Assembly: GCF_007655135.1 (NCBI RefSeq)
Contig: NC_045129.1
Coordinates: forward strand, 16,404,274-16,468,273
Reading direction: 5' to 3'
From: Punica granatum
Taxonomy: Eukaryota > Streptophyta > Magnoliopsida > Myrtales > Lythraceae
DNA: 64,000 nt
Positions 1-11,949 of the stretch are shown here, one piece after another. A program made the translations under genes and the position numbers. Positions within the stretch are counted from its first letter, which is position 1; every line of letters begins with the position of its first letter. The notes under the pieces are model-generated. The model made no database searches and was not told the origin of the DNA. It saw nothing but the letters and a program-made list of their open reading frames with translations.

Positions 1-1245
1 GCCACCATCGTCATCTTCTTCTCCCCACCATCTCATCCATTCAACTGCACGCCCCTCCACCTCCGACCTCCACTTCCGGCAAGTCTCTGCACATACCTTC
101 TCTACAGCCTTCATTCACCTCTACCACCTCCATCACCACAATATCGACTCTCTCCTCCTCCATTTTCTCTTCTTCTCCTTTCCATCACCACCATCTTCCT
201 CGACCTCCTTCCTTCTTCACCACATCACAACCACTCTATCACCACCATCACAGCCATCTTCATCTCCTCCCCCTTTTTCCATCTACATCACCATCATAAT
301 TTTCCTTTTCGGCCCTCTTCAATTCACCCTTTGCTCACAGCCTCCTTCCATCACCACCCTTCCAAAACTTCCCCCTTTTTTTTCTTCTTCACCGCCTTCC
401 TCTAGCCATTACCGCCAACATCCACCATCCTCCTCTTCATCGCCTTCCTCTTCTCGGAGCTCTCCGAGTTGTTGTTGTTGTGTTGTCACTGTCTCCCTAC
501 CACTGCAAAGTCGTCGTTAGTCTTTCCTTCCACCACCATCCACTTCCATCACCATCATCTTCCTCTGCTTTACACCATCACAATCCTCACCTTCATTCCC
601 ATATACCACCCCTTGAGCTCTGTTCTTGCTGCTCCTCCCGCCACTTTTATGTTGCTGCAGCTACCACCCAGCTCCTTCCTAAGCTGTTACTGCATCCTCC
701 AAATTCTCTGTGTTGCTGCTCTCCCGAAGTTGCTGCCGCTGCTTCACTCCTTACCGTTGTGGTGCCCTTGGACAGCTCGCAACGAGCTTGTTTCAAGTTG
801 TTTCCAAGGTTCATGTGGCTCCTGCCATCCCTTGCTTGCTACTGTGACGCTACTACAGTAGGGGTAGAGGCTTGGTACAAAGACTTGCAAAAAGTGGAGG
901 ATCATCGGAGGTGGAGGGGCGTGCAGTTGATCGAAGGAGATGGAGGGGAGAAGAAAATGAGGATAGTGGTGAATAGACTTCTCCTCCTCCTTCCCCTTTT
1001 CCTTTTTTTCAAAAAATTTTATAATGATTTTTAATAATAAAATTTATGTGAGGCCTACATAGCCAATCTTCGTCACCATCAATGCCATGTCAGCACGTCC
1101 TATTAGAATTGACGGAGATCGTAACAGCATGATAAAACTTATAACATATTGATAATTTGCGTATTTTTTATAGAAAAATTAGTTTATAATAATGCGTAGA
1201 AAAAGTGTAAAGTTTGTGATTATTTATGTCATTTTCCTTATTAGG
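1..1245. mobile_element. Long inverted-repeat (Mutator-like) element, left end cut by window
   Basis: Positions 1-80 are CT/CCA-rich and reappear inverted at about 890-972. Both arms share the core GGAGGTGGAGGGGCGTGCAG when read in the same sense, and the matching flanks run on for about 75 bp. The element therefore folds back and starts outside the window. The interior (80-890) is low-complexity CCA/TCT/CTT sequence. Open frames of 130 and 184 codons overlap there, but they are Ser/Pro/His/Leu-rich composition artefacts and I do not call them genes. The right arm continues to about 1245 as AT-rich sequence. Long arms suggest a Mutator-type or other foldback element, but the target duplication cannot be checked because the left end is missing. 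The right boundary is approximate. Confidence 0.5.
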
Positions 1246-1375
1246 ATAGACCACCTAGTACAATGAATGAAAATCTAAATATCTAATAAGGGCACAAGTA
1301 GTCCCACATGAATATCGAACCTGAGAACTCTTAATCACCAAACGAGAGCGTGCGCCACCGCGCTACGACCCTCTT
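1240..1375 (-). mobile_element. SINE, family A copy 1
   Basis: On the minus strand the 5' part resembles tRNA. A box A-like TAGCGCGGTGGC is followed by a box B-like GGTTCGATATTC about 35 bases later. After that comes a body (ACTTGTGCCCTTATTAG, then ATTTCTATTTCATT-like sequence) shared with copies at 32971, 35526 and 48775. The shared head, body and CTTGTAAT-type tail define one tRNA-derived SINE family. No clear poly(A) or target duplication remains, so this is an old copy. Confidence 0.6.
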
Positions 1376-4300
1376 TGATATACTAGGATTTCTTTTCTTC
1401 TATTTGGGTAGATATAATTAATACATATTCCTTGTTCTTTTCTTTCCTATTTCACATTTTCAAAAATTAACCTTATCCTTTTTAGTTGTTTTATTTTTTA
1501 TTCTTGATTTTGATGGCACGATGCTTACATGGACTCCAGCCATTAATGGTAAAAAACTTACAAAAAAAATGACATACTTTTATAGCATAAAGTAGTGGTG
1601 ACAAGTTGACTTATTTTTAATAAAAGGAGGGAGTTAAAAATATGTTTCGGACAAGCAAAATTTATCTTAAATTTTGTTGAAATTCCTGTTCTTTCGCCTA
1701 TAAGGGAGGTGTAGACCACATCTACTACACGCATGATGATGCTCAATGCTTTCCTGCAGTCATGATTTACCAAATTAAAGTAAAACTGAAAAGTTAAACA
1801 AGTTGCTTTAGGTTACAGCTCAACTGCAATTAAAAGTTCAAGCCCTGTCCTCTAATTCAGGAATCTCATCATCTTCATAATTTATTTAACCCCTTGACTT
1901 TAGTGCATTAATTACAAAGATTGGCCCCGATAATGTTCCAGTGCCTCCAGCACTACTTAAGTTGTGGTTCTATTCGAGCAATTTTGTTTAGAAGTGATAT
2001 TTATTGGTTCTTTCTTCCAAGGGACAAAAAAAAGAAAAAAAGATACAACAGGGTTTGGCTTTATAGTCCTCACAATATGAACCAATTATTCTTTGAAATC
2101 GAAAAAGTAAAGAAATTGAAAAGGAGAAATGTGATAATGCTCAACTAAAAGTAAATAAGTTGGAACATTATGAGAAAATTCATAAGAAACATTATATGAA
2201 TATTACTAAAAATTCGCAAGAAAATGAGCCCACGCCTATGAAATTTTTCATAGTATAAAAGAGATTCATAAAACTAATAGAAAGTTGAGAAAATTGGAAT
2301 AAATTTATCCATGAAATTTCACTAATGAGAATCAACTAGAACTTTATAGTTTTAGGTTGATGGTGAGTGTTGTTGCACGAATCCCTTTTTCACGTTTTGC
2401 TAGTTGATCTGATTAGAATTAAAAGATAAACCTGAATAGGTCTAATGACTCTCACTTAAGATATAAAAAAAATCCACCTAAATCTGAAAGATCTGAAATT
2501 AATGCATGGTTTTGATTTTATTTTATTTTTAATGATATGGATTGTTCAACCCTCGACTGGAATATATAATTCAGAGATGCTGCGCATGTATATTTTTGGA
2601 ATAATCAAAAGTCTGTTATGGTTATCACAAATTGTAACTTTAGTCATATAAATGGATAAAGTTGTTCACGTATGTTCAAGATAGATATAACTCGTAGAAG
2701 ATTTGGAACAGACTCAAGAGCGCAGTGAAAGGACAAGAAAAGCGTCTAGAGCATATAGTATGTTGAATATTAACGAACTATAATTTTCATCATAACTATG
2801 AATATAATTTTGATATTTTTCACATGATTCTATGTTATCGAATTATATAATATACCACTAGTCAAATGTTATTTACTAAGGCAAGTCTACCTCCATCATC
2901 ACGTTTCATCGATAGGTAATTCTCTAATTAAGTACACGACCAGTTAATTTTCGAAATTATGAAATAAACCTAAGCTAATGCATAATTAAGGGATAGAGCT
3001 CACAGTTATAGGGTTCTAGGGTTTGAAAGTTATAAGAGAGGATTTCAGGGTAAGCTAGATTTTCAAGCTTTGGGAAATAAAAATTAATGTCTTTTAGAGT
3101 AAACATAACAAGGAAACACGGTAACGCATTTGATGCATTCAGTATAAGTGGTTCAGTTATCTCAATTCAAATATCTAATATTTTTATTATTCCTTATTAG
3201 CGTAAGCATTTATTACTCTCTCTTTTTTAGTATGTGCCCTAGTACCCGGAAACCCAAAGAGGCCCGACTATTCTAGTTTGAGTCGAATCAGCTCACTAAG
3301 GGGTAAAGTTCCTCTTAGTGTGAATATTTTCCATTCACAAAATTTGAACCCGACATATTGTTTATTACTTTTACTTTCAGTTCAAGTATTTAGTATTTTA
3401 ATTCGAGTATTTAGTATTTCGTACAGTCCTTAGCAAAAGTGCTAAAAACATAAACTGAAAATACTAAACACTTAAAACGAAGTATCAAATGTATCACTAT
3501 AATCCATTGTCCTATTAGAATTTTCTTAGAAGTGAAGGGCATATATTTAGAAACTGGATCCTTAAACTAATTGGGTAATTAGTTCAAACGAATATCATGT
3601 TTTCATAACTGCTCTTTTACATTTTAAATGGAACTAGACAAAGTGCCCATGCATTCTATGGCATATCGAAATTTGAAATGAATTTATAAAGAACATAAAT
3701 TGTTGTGTCTACCTTAACCAAGGTTCGTCCATGACTACCTTATCTAAGTTTGTATATGAGGAATCTAGTTATTTTAATTTTCTTTTAAATTTGTGATCGC
3801 ATATTTAGTTATAGCTTGTTTCTTATTAATTCTATTGGCTAAAGTTTTGTTGGTTGTTATATAGGTTGATGATGTGTAATAGAAGTTGGATGTTCATTTT
3901 TTGTGGTAGTTCTTAGGGATACGAGAGATTTTGCTTTATTTTTTTAAAGATGTTGAGGACGTGTATGCACAAATAGAATTTCTATTTTAACTTATAAGAC
4001 TATAATAAAATATTTTTCTTCTTCCATAATTGAAGAACTTGCGGAGTTCTATTACTGATATGGCACGATAAGAGTATGTCATTTTTCATGTTGTGATGGA
4101 TGTGGATTTCAAAAGTCACTCAACCATGAGTTACCTATATTTGACGTGGTATCATCCAAGGTACCGCTTTTGCTTTTATTATGTATATGCATATTAGAAT
4201 TATTATATTTTTTAACTATATTAGTTTTTTGTGAATTATTTAAAATCACCATTTCAATAAATTTGGTGTTGTAAATACAATTTTCACCAATAGGTTCATT

Positions 4301-4413
4301 GATAATTATGAGAACTAGTTCCAATCACACTACATCTTAAACATAAATTAACATGCCAGTTTTTAGTTTTAGTAGTTCTAAATTGGTATCTCACTGTCAC
4401 TTTAACTTCTTAT
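1376..4413. other. Gene-free AT-rich intergenic DNA
   Basis: No open frame here has plant coding character; the longest are about 75 codons and Lys/Asn/Ile-rich. I see no RNA gene. Short degenerate transposon-like fragments, such as 1785-1860 and 3230-3360, lack boundaries and are not called. Confidence 0.6.
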
Positions 4414-4684
4414 CACTACAACACAAGTGAGTTATTAGAGTAGCATAATATATTTTTTAAGGCCAATTATTTGCCTCTAAAATTTTTAGAAATAGATTGA
4501 TTAATTTACCATTATGATGTTGTCTCTATAGACCTTTGGAAACAAATTATTATTTGTGTCTGATTGTTGCAATTATAAACACTCTAATAGTAAGCAAAAG
4601 TACCTTATAAAATTGTCTCTATATACTTTTTAAAAGCAAATATAGTTGTCTCAATCTGTTTTTTTATTCCTATATAGAAAACTT

Positions 4685-4855
4685 TACAAAAATAAATAAA
4701 TTTTTTCGACGGAACCAAGTGGTGAATTCCAAGTCAGATAAACCAAATTAATCACAGACACAATTAATTCTAGAATAGAAAGGTTCAAACCCTTGACTTT
4801 AGTTTTAGTATAGCATCACCTTATCCAATGCAACAATGCTCCTTGTCTAAATTTG
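4685..4855 (-). mobile_element. tRNA-derived SINE-like fragment
   Basis: The minus strand contains a box B-like GGGTTTGAACC (about 4784-4794) roughly 40 bases after the box A-like segment TTGGATAAGGTGATG. An AT-rich tail ends in an A-rich run near 4690. It differs from family A in this window. The call rests only on the promoter-like boxes and tail. Confidence 0.3.
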
Positions 4856-5856
4856 CAACTTTTATTTAATAAAAAAATTATATTCTAAATAAATCTTTTT
4901 TTTATAATCATAAGTTTTATTCTTTTAAATGTAACCTACGGAAAAATATATCTATTCAAATCAAATATTTTGTGAGAATTTATTTTTCTAAGAAAAACTT
5001 TTGATTGATTTCCATTTGAAATTCTATTGGAAAATTTCCCATTTGTAAGTAATTTGTCGGCCCCATGAAGATGCCATAATTTTTATGGTCATCAAATATA
5101 TATATCTAAATCTATATCTAGATATCATACTAAAAGCCAAAACAATACATATGAATGCACCATGCGGAACAGAGGAAGCCTTTTGTCGAATGACTTTTGG
5201 TTGATCACAATAGAAATGTGACAAGTGGCACAATATCATGTTGTTACCTCACTTCTCAAAAATCGAAAGAACTTCACCATAAGGTATAGTATAATGAATA
5301 TAAAGAGTTACATTGCAATTACCGAGTTAAATAAATTCTAGAGCAATTATTAAGGTCGGGATCGCACTATGACTCTAAATTGAGAGTAGAAGCCATTCTT
5401 TATAATTATGAGAAGAATTCCATCATTTATAGGTTGAGACCATATTCGTTTTTGAATAGATTACTCTACAAGATAGTATAGTTGAAGAGAAGGCTTTTGT
5501 TGTTTCAAAATAAGATGGTCAATGTGATTTCAAACTTTCTGTGATCACGTTCGTTGGATGTTACTTCATTTGGAAAGCATAATCAACCTATGCAATTTAG
5601 AGACACGCGTTCGGAAAAAAGAGCTTCTAGATTTGAAGAGGATAAAGATACTGCGTTGGCCGGAGGTATGACTAACTTACTACAGAATTCTCTTAACTTT
5701 AATTTGCTGAACATCTTGATTTACATATGCATTCTTTAGGGAAAGATAATATAAAACAAGATCAAGACTAGAAATTTTACCAAAAAAAAATGTGGCCTTT
5801 TGATATATTTAGGATACGATTTGGAAAAAATGTGTTGTTTTCACTCAAAACTTTAA

Positions 5857-6176
5857 GGGTAAATTACAAAAAAAAACTCCAGTTTTATAAAATGTCTCAG
5901 TTTTGTCCTAAATTTTGTTTTGTAACAAAAAAAACCATAAGTTTTCTAAAATGTCTCAAAAATGACATCCGTTATAACTTCTGTCAATTTTTGCCTACGT
6001 GTAACCTACGTGGACTGTTAAAGGGACCCACCATCAACAGCAAAAATTGACGGAAGTTATAACGGAGGTCATTATTGAGACATTTTAGAAAACTTATGGT
6101 TTTTTTTGTTACAAAACAAAATTTAAGACAAAACTGAGACTTTTTACAAAATTTGGGTTTTTTTTGTAATTTACCC
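5857..6176. mobile_element. MITE with long inverted repeats and 9-bp target duplication
   Basis: This 320-bp foldback element starts GGGTAAATTACAAAAAAAAA and ends with its inverse (TTTTTTGTAATTTACCC). The two arms pair for about 140 bp with few mismatches, leaving a short loop near 6010-6030. The flanks AAACTTTAA (5848-5856) and AAAATTTAA (6177-6185) agree at 8 of 9 positions. A 9-bp duplication points to the Mutator superfamily. Because the arms are near mirror images, similar short open frames appear on both strands; they are not genes. Confidence 0.75.
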
Positions 6177-7106
6177 AAAATTTAAATATTAATTATGACC
6201 TGTAAACTAGAAAGTGAAATGCCATATATATTTTCACTCTTGAGCCTTAACGTCTCAATATATTTCGTGTCATTATTAAAGAAATCTCCACCTTTGTACA
6301 TGACATCTTTTTATGAATATATAATTTTATGGACTTTTTCGGTAGAATGTGTATTTGCATATTTAAATAATATTCCACACATAATGTGTGAGCCGTCTAG
6401 TTTAAGTAGAGAACGAGGAGAGATATTGTGAGAAGGGGAAAGATTCGAGAATATGTAAAGATACCATAAGGAACCATGGCATAAATGTTTGGAACATATT
6501 CCATTTTGAGAGAGTTGAAAAAGCACTATCTTGTTGAAAGATTCATTACAAGAGAAAATACTTGCAATCAAGAGAAAACTGAATAAATAATGTATATATG
6601 AGAGAAGGTTTTTCGAGAAAAAGAAAAGAAAAAAGAAGATGAGAGAGTCAAAAATTGAAAATGAATAAAATGAAAACAACAAATTAGATGCTTCTTTATT
6701 GTTAATTTCTAAAACTTTACTTTGTAAACTAAAAGTTTCAAACCCAATTTAGTAAGTCTATATTAGTCTCTATGCATCGATACACTTTAAAGGCGTATAA
6801 GTTAGTCTCTATTACTAAAACATTAATCATAATATTTTTATTTATAAGTCAATAAAGAAATCTTCTTTAAATTAATTACATTAGAGATGAATACTATATT
6901 ATATAGAGATGCATTTATGTTTGTCTTTGATAGTAAAAATTTGGAGAAAAATAACACCATATATAGATATATATCTTATTTGTTTCTAAAAGTAAAAATT
7001 TAGAAATAAAACATTAATTGTATCTAATTTGTGTCTCTATAGGTCATTTGTATTGTAGTGATGAAATCATGTTATAGTTTAGGATTTTACTTCAATATTT
7101 TTTCAT

Positions 7107-7365
7107 CACTACAACAAAAAGGGCTTATGGCGACATTTTTGGGGTGACCCATAAATAAACGTCGCCAAAAGTTCGATGCAGTGGGGTCTGGGGCGACTCA
7201 TAAGTAAATGTCACCTAAAACGTGCTTTAGACAACCCATAGATAGACGTCGGCCACAATAGTCACGAAAAGTTGGGCCTGGGGCGATCCATAGATAAACG
7301 TCACCTACCACACGCTTTAGACGACCCATTGAGCAACGTCGGCCCCAGTAGTCGCGAAAAGATCA
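7107..7365 (+). mobile_element. CACTA (En/Spm-like) terminus with subterminal repeats
   Basis: The sequence begins CACTACAACAAAAAGGGC at 7107, the canonical plant CACTA terminus. A repeated subterminal motif follows, of the form GGCGACCCATARATAAACGTCG, at about 7140, 7190, 7230, 7280 and 7320 in varying states. I found no matching right terminus ending TTGTTGTAGTG downstream, so this is an isolated end, probably broken by the retrotransposon block that begins near 7366. Confidence 0.55.
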
Positions 7366-7782
7366 GCTTATTATGCAGAGAAATATTTTCTAGCCCCTAA
7401 TATTGTTTTATATTGATGCATGTAAAATCCGAAGACGTCCCGTAGAGTATTTCTTTTGAAAATATAAAATTAAATTAAAATTAAAAGGAAGTCATGAGTT
7501 TAAAAGCTGTGAATGCTTGAGCAACTAATTAAAAATACTTCTCTCCTATGGATGACAGAAATGACAATTTTGTCCCTCCTCCTCGTGATCACGCTAGCTT
7601 GTCGATTTCGAATTCTCCTCGCACTGCAGTCCTCTGCATATCGCTCCCGGGGCCGTCTGTGACTGACTTGACTGTGAATAGTAACTCGGGACTACCTAGT
7701 CTTTTTCTGTTGTAGTTCCAGTGTTGTAGTTAGGAGTGTTATCAATGCCCTCTTCTAGAGCCAGTGGACTAAGACGGGGTGC
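7366..7782 (+). repeat. Left copy of a ~420-bp direct repeat (LTR-like)
   Basis: This segment matches 23290-23718 in the same orientation. Landmarks shared in order are CCYCGAATATTG-like sequence, GTAAAATC-GAA-ACGTC, CTCCTCCTCGTGATCACGCT, and GTTGTAGTTCCAGTGTTGTA near the right end. Homology stops just after GGGTGC in both copies. Two direct copies 16 kb apart flanking retrotransposon-like DNA look like LTR fragments of one large element. This copy seems truncated on its left by the CACTA-like end. Confidence 0.55.
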
Positions 7783-9426
7783 AAACAGCCTGCCCCTCTT
7801 TGATTGGGTGCTCAAGTAGAGGATGCAACCAAAGACCTTGAGAAGGATCCCAATTTGGTCCCAACGACCACCAGGGCGCCTACAATGGCTGTTTCCTTCT
7901 TTCCTCTTTGGATATGTCATGGGGAAACCGTATGGGGCACGAAATTTATTTGTTGTTGGCCGGGGTGTTACCCAATACCAAGCAGGCAGGAGTGGAAAGG
8001 GGTAGTGTGAGGTATTCGTAAGGAAAACGAAAAACAGTATGTGGTGAAAAATAAAGATCGGGCAGACTCGAAACGGAATTTAGAGACAGGACGGGCCTGG
8101 GACATGAAATTAAGCATCGGGATAGACCCGGAATAAGAAAGGCAGTTATCGGGACTGACCCTGTCAGCACCCCATTTCGGTCCACCGGCTCCAGAGGGAT
8201 AAAATCATCACTTTGTCACCTCATATGAGGGAAGTATTTCCAACAAATTGTTCAAACATTCATGTCCTTTGAAAAAATGGCATTTTTTCTAATTTAACAT
8301 TAATTTTATAAAAATACTTTAACGGGTGTCTTTGAATTTCACGCGCGTCAACGTCAATTTTCAAAATCCGGGAAGAAAACTCAATGCCGGAAAATATTTT
8401 ATTGCATAACACTAATCCATAAATTTTTCTAAACACAATGCCAGTCCCGGATCATCTCTTCGACATCCAATTGCAAAGACAATAATAGTAATCTTTATGC
8501 GCGTTAAATTTGAATTTTTGATTTTATAAAAAAAAAAAGTCAGGTCGGTCAGAGCAGGTCTGAGCCGGTCTGACCGACAGGACGGATGGGTCAAGGTCAG
8601 TCAGAGCTAGTCTGACCGACCGTTGCCCCAAAAAGAAAGAAAAAAAAGAAGAGGGAAAGTCAAATGACCAGTTTGACTTTCCCTGCCTTTCCTTCTCGCG
8701 CACTTCTTTTCCTTTTCTTCTTCTTTCCTCTTTCCTTTTTCCTTTCTTTCCCTCTGGTCTCTACGATCAAACTAGCCGATTTTCTTTCCTTCTTTCGCAA
8801 GTCTCTGGAAAAATCTCGCCCATCTCCATTCCCTTTCCTTATTCTTCTTCCTCCTCACGAAACCCTAGCCGCCACACTCTCCTCCCCTTTTTCTTCCTTC
8901 TTCCTTCGGCCGAATAGAAGAAACCCTAGAAAATCGCCCGGCTCTCTCTCTCTCTCACGAAAACTCTCCCAAGAATCCAAAAGGAAATCCACAGCTCGTT
9001 TTGGAAGGAAAATCGCAGCTCAGATTTAATAAAAAACTCGCCCGGATTTAATAAAAGAAAAAGGGCTGGCTCTCTCTCAAAAAAAAAAAGAAAAGAAACC
9101 TTCAAAAAAAAAAAACCTCGCGCTCTCAGCTTGCGGATATCCGAAGCTCCGGAAAAAAAGAAAACCCTTGGTTCCCCGGTGCTATTCCTGCTAGTTTCAC
9201 ACGGCCAACGGAAGCGAAAAGGAAATAGAAATTCAAAATTTCATACCCGTGAAACTAATTCCAAGACCTACTAAAAGAATAAGAGTAAATAAAAGCATAC
9301 CTGAAATATTTAATATTATCGACCGGGCGTCCCATGCGTGACGCCTCTACCGGTATCCACACCGACTTTATCGACGAGTTTTCGAGATCGGCGGTGCTAG
9401 CGGCCAACACTCGAAAGAAATACTGA
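7783..9426. other. Retrotransposon-derived non-coding DNA
   Basis: No gag, protease, reverse transcriptase or integrase motif is readable. The stretch holds one copy of a CCCGGAATA-GAA unit near 8129 (related to the array at 13827), inverted GGTCGGTCAGA / TCTGACCGACC motifs at 8540-8622, and a CT-rich leader-like stretch at 8660-9000. The 121-codon Phe/Ser/Pro-rich frame at 8664 is a by-product of that CT-rich sequence. Confidence 0.5.
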
Positions 9427-10815
9427 TGTGACACCCGAAATTTTCAGATTTAATTGGACTTAATAAATTGAACAAGTCAACTCAATTATGTCCATATACA
9501 TTTATATATGTGCGTGTATAAAACATACACATACACATGCATACAAAACTTAATGATATGTATATATCTACCTATATATATATATAGGCATAAGAATGGG
9601 TAAGTTTTGCTAACCCCACCGGTGTGGGATTTTGGAAAATAAGCTCTCCATGAGCCATGTGTATAGCTAAGTGTTATCATACAATTGGCCCATGTTTCTT
9701 TCTATAATTGGCTCCAAGTGGTTCCATAGAAAATAGCCACTTAGCACACCATTAAATCTTATAAATCGGGTCTAATTAATCGGCAAATTTAATCTCATTA
9801 AATATCCGATTAATTGGTCGCATCTTAAATCACCTAATCTTTATTAGACAATTATGTTGTTTTAAAATATCTCGTCAATTTAGTCGTAATGTGTGACCCT
9901 GTAGATTTCCAATTACGTTGACAGTAATACTGAAATCTCTATTTCAATATGACAAACAGTGAGCGGCATCTAGCAATGCATCACTGTTAGTCAAGTAATC
10001 GGAAAGTCAATTTCTCGACGAACCTCGTGACCTACATTGCCGTGTAATATAATCCATTATCCTATATATCTCTATTGAGCCCAAGGCATGGTCGATGACA
10101 TCCTTGTATAGCTCAATATCTCTTTTTCTTGATTTACCGGGTAAGTCTATCAGAACAAATGAGCTCGATATCGCTATATCGACTCATTTGGGTATGCATA
10201 CACTTTTATACTTAACCACCAAGTGGCCGTGAGATATCGCTCCTGTTTCATAGGAGGTACAAATTCTATCTTGATCACTCACATTCCTCTCCATGCTCTG
10301 TGATATACCCAATACTGTCTTTATAACCAGCATGTTACAGTGGCGTTTGACAGTATCAAAGTATATGACATTACATGTATGAATCCATGGTGAGCTCAAG
10401 TCAAAGGACCATTACACTATAGTCACTTTGAGATATGCTAATGACAATCACGTAACAACCCATGTAGCAATCTCATGGCGGGTCAGTCTAATACACATTA
10501 CTCTTAATGTATACATGTGGTGTGACTTGATATCTCCATATCCATGACCTGTGAGACTTGGTCATCAATCAGCACCCACACTAGTCTAACCGTATTATCG
10601 TTGTTCTAATTAACGATAATACTTTGACTAGGGACATTTAGGAATAATGTTCAGTAATTATAGGATCTCACAATCAAGTCACACTTGATGCCTATTAAAC
10701 CTACTATTCCAAGGACATTATTGTGTAAAATCATATTTAGCGCAATCTACATAATAACAGAAATGCCTCGTAATATAATGAAATACATGTCTAGGGCATA
10801 CACCAATTCCTAACA
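9427..10815 (-). mobile_element. Probable Ty1/copia-type LTR (minus orientation)
   Basis: Read on the minus strand, the segment begins TGTTAGGAATTGGTGTATGC at 10815. Immediately before it lies GTGGGAGAATTG (10816-10827), typical of a copia polypurine tract next to a 3' LTR. It ends near 9427 in CGGGTGTCACA, giving TG...CA termini and about 1.39 kb. No internal domain follows beyond 10827 and the 5-bp flanks do not match, so this is a truncated or rearranged LTR. Orientation rests on the polypurine tract alone. Confidence 0.45.
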
Positions 10816-10827
10816 ATTCTCCCACAG

Positions 10828-11420
10828 CTCGACTCCCCACGACACTCTCTCTCGGAGCCGGCTCCTTTTCGGAACCCACCTCTTGCTCTCGGATGGACTC
10901 CAAGTCTCTCGGATTCTCCCTCAGTTCTAGAACCTCTCGAGCTTCCCGCCGCGCGAGCCTCCTCCAGCGGGCCGTCGGGACCACCCTTATTCTTTTCTCT
11001 GTTTTCGTTTTTTCTTTTTTTTTTAACCGAATCTACAGTGCGTTCCGGGTCACACAGGTGACACCCACGCTAGCCCAACGGCCCAGTTCGGCCAAGCGGC
11101 CCACTCGGCCCAACAGCCTAGTCTGGATTCCAGCAGCCTAGTTCGGCCCAGTCCAGCCCCCAGCGCGGCCCAACAGCTCTTCTGGGCGGTTTCTTTCCCA
11201 GTCGGGCCAGACACAATCCAACCCGATCCACTCGCCATTCCACCGATCCGACCCGACTCGTCCGATAATTTTTTTTATTCACAGAACCACCCTTCAACTT
11301 CCCGAACTAGGTATAAATCTCAACTTAGTGGCATGTTTAGGGCTCCATTTTGAATATTAATGTTTGCTTGGATGGTTATGACGTGAAACAAGCGCTTGTG
11401 GATCGTGTGGATGTGCGGAT
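10828..11420. other. GC-richer non-coding DNA within the retrotransposon block
   Basis: CT-rich and GGCCCA-rich stretches with repeated 'CGGCCCA' words at 11080-11200. The overlapping short frames on both strands have no recognisable domain. Confidence 0.5.
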
Positions 11421-11439
11421 TTGTCCCGAACTTTTCTTT

Positions 11440-11860
11440 TGCAAACTTTTGATTTGTCTCAGTTCAATCCCTGGGGGATTTTCGCCTTTTCAGATCAGCC
11501 CGCATTTTCAAATTCATTTCAAATAAGTCCTGGGCCATTTCTAGTAATTTTTACACAGTCCCAAATTTTTCCAGAATCTTTAAATCAGTCCCGAAAACTT
11601 TCTATGTTGTTTCATTTTGGTCCATGCTGTATGTTTCATTTTCCAGATCAGCCCCTGAACTTTCAAATTCGTCTCAAACAATTCAAAGGGCATTTTAGCA
11701 TTTTCCAATCAATCCCTGAGTTTTCCAGAATTTTTCGATCATCCCGAGGAACTTTCTAATTTGTTTCAGTTTAATCCCCGGAGCTTTGACCGAATTTTCA
11801 AATCAGCCCGGTTCGTTTGAAATTATCCAATTGAGTTCTTGGGCATTTTATAAAGATGTC
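11440..11860 (+). repeat. Degenerate higher-order tandem repeat in an LTR
   Basis: Phrases of the form TTTCAAATT-GTTTCA-TT-AATCCC and TTTTCCAGAATTTT recur about every 30-45 bp. They are grouped into a larger period of roughly 150-160 bp, seen by comparing 11440, 11600 and 11760. Words such as CAGATCAGCCC and GAACTTTC repeat with substitutions. This is repeat structure inside an LTR arm; the 112-codon frame over it is an artefact of the periodicity. Confidence 0.55.
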
Positions 11861-11949
11861 CAACCCTTTCTACTTGGATCTCTGGCCGGCGATGAGCATG
11901 TCCTCATTTATTATGTTTTTATCTCGTTCGTTATGCGTATAGAATATGA

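Larger units (their letters stand above)
4414..7060. mobile_element. Possible CACTA-like DNA transposon, non-coding
   Basis: The left end reads CACTACAACACAAGTGAG at 4414. The right end, read on the minus strand from 7060, is CACTACAATACAAATGAC, so 15 of 18 terminal bases agree and both begin with the CACTA signature. GTCTCTATAG-like motifs recur inside both ends (near 4525 and 4613, and 7031), as subterminal repeats do in this class. No transposase frame is visible. The 3-bp flanks (TAT on the left, ATG on the right) do not match, so the ends may belong to different or degraded copies. A MITE lies inside it. Confidence 0.35.

Noticed and set aside
469..1034. Two overlapping open frames of 130 and 184 codons
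   Set aside because: They lie in pyrimidine-rich repeat DNA, give Ser/Pro/His/Leu-rich products in two frames at once, and lie inside a foldback element.
4414..7060. Treating the CACTA-like unit as a proven complete element
   Set aside because: Termini match at 15 of 18 bases, but the 3-bp flanks TAT and ATG differ and no transposase is present; kept only as a low-confidence candidate.
8664..9029. 121-codon Phe/Ser/Pro-rich frame
   Set aside because: Follows CT-rich composition within the retrotransposon block; no domain or gene structure.
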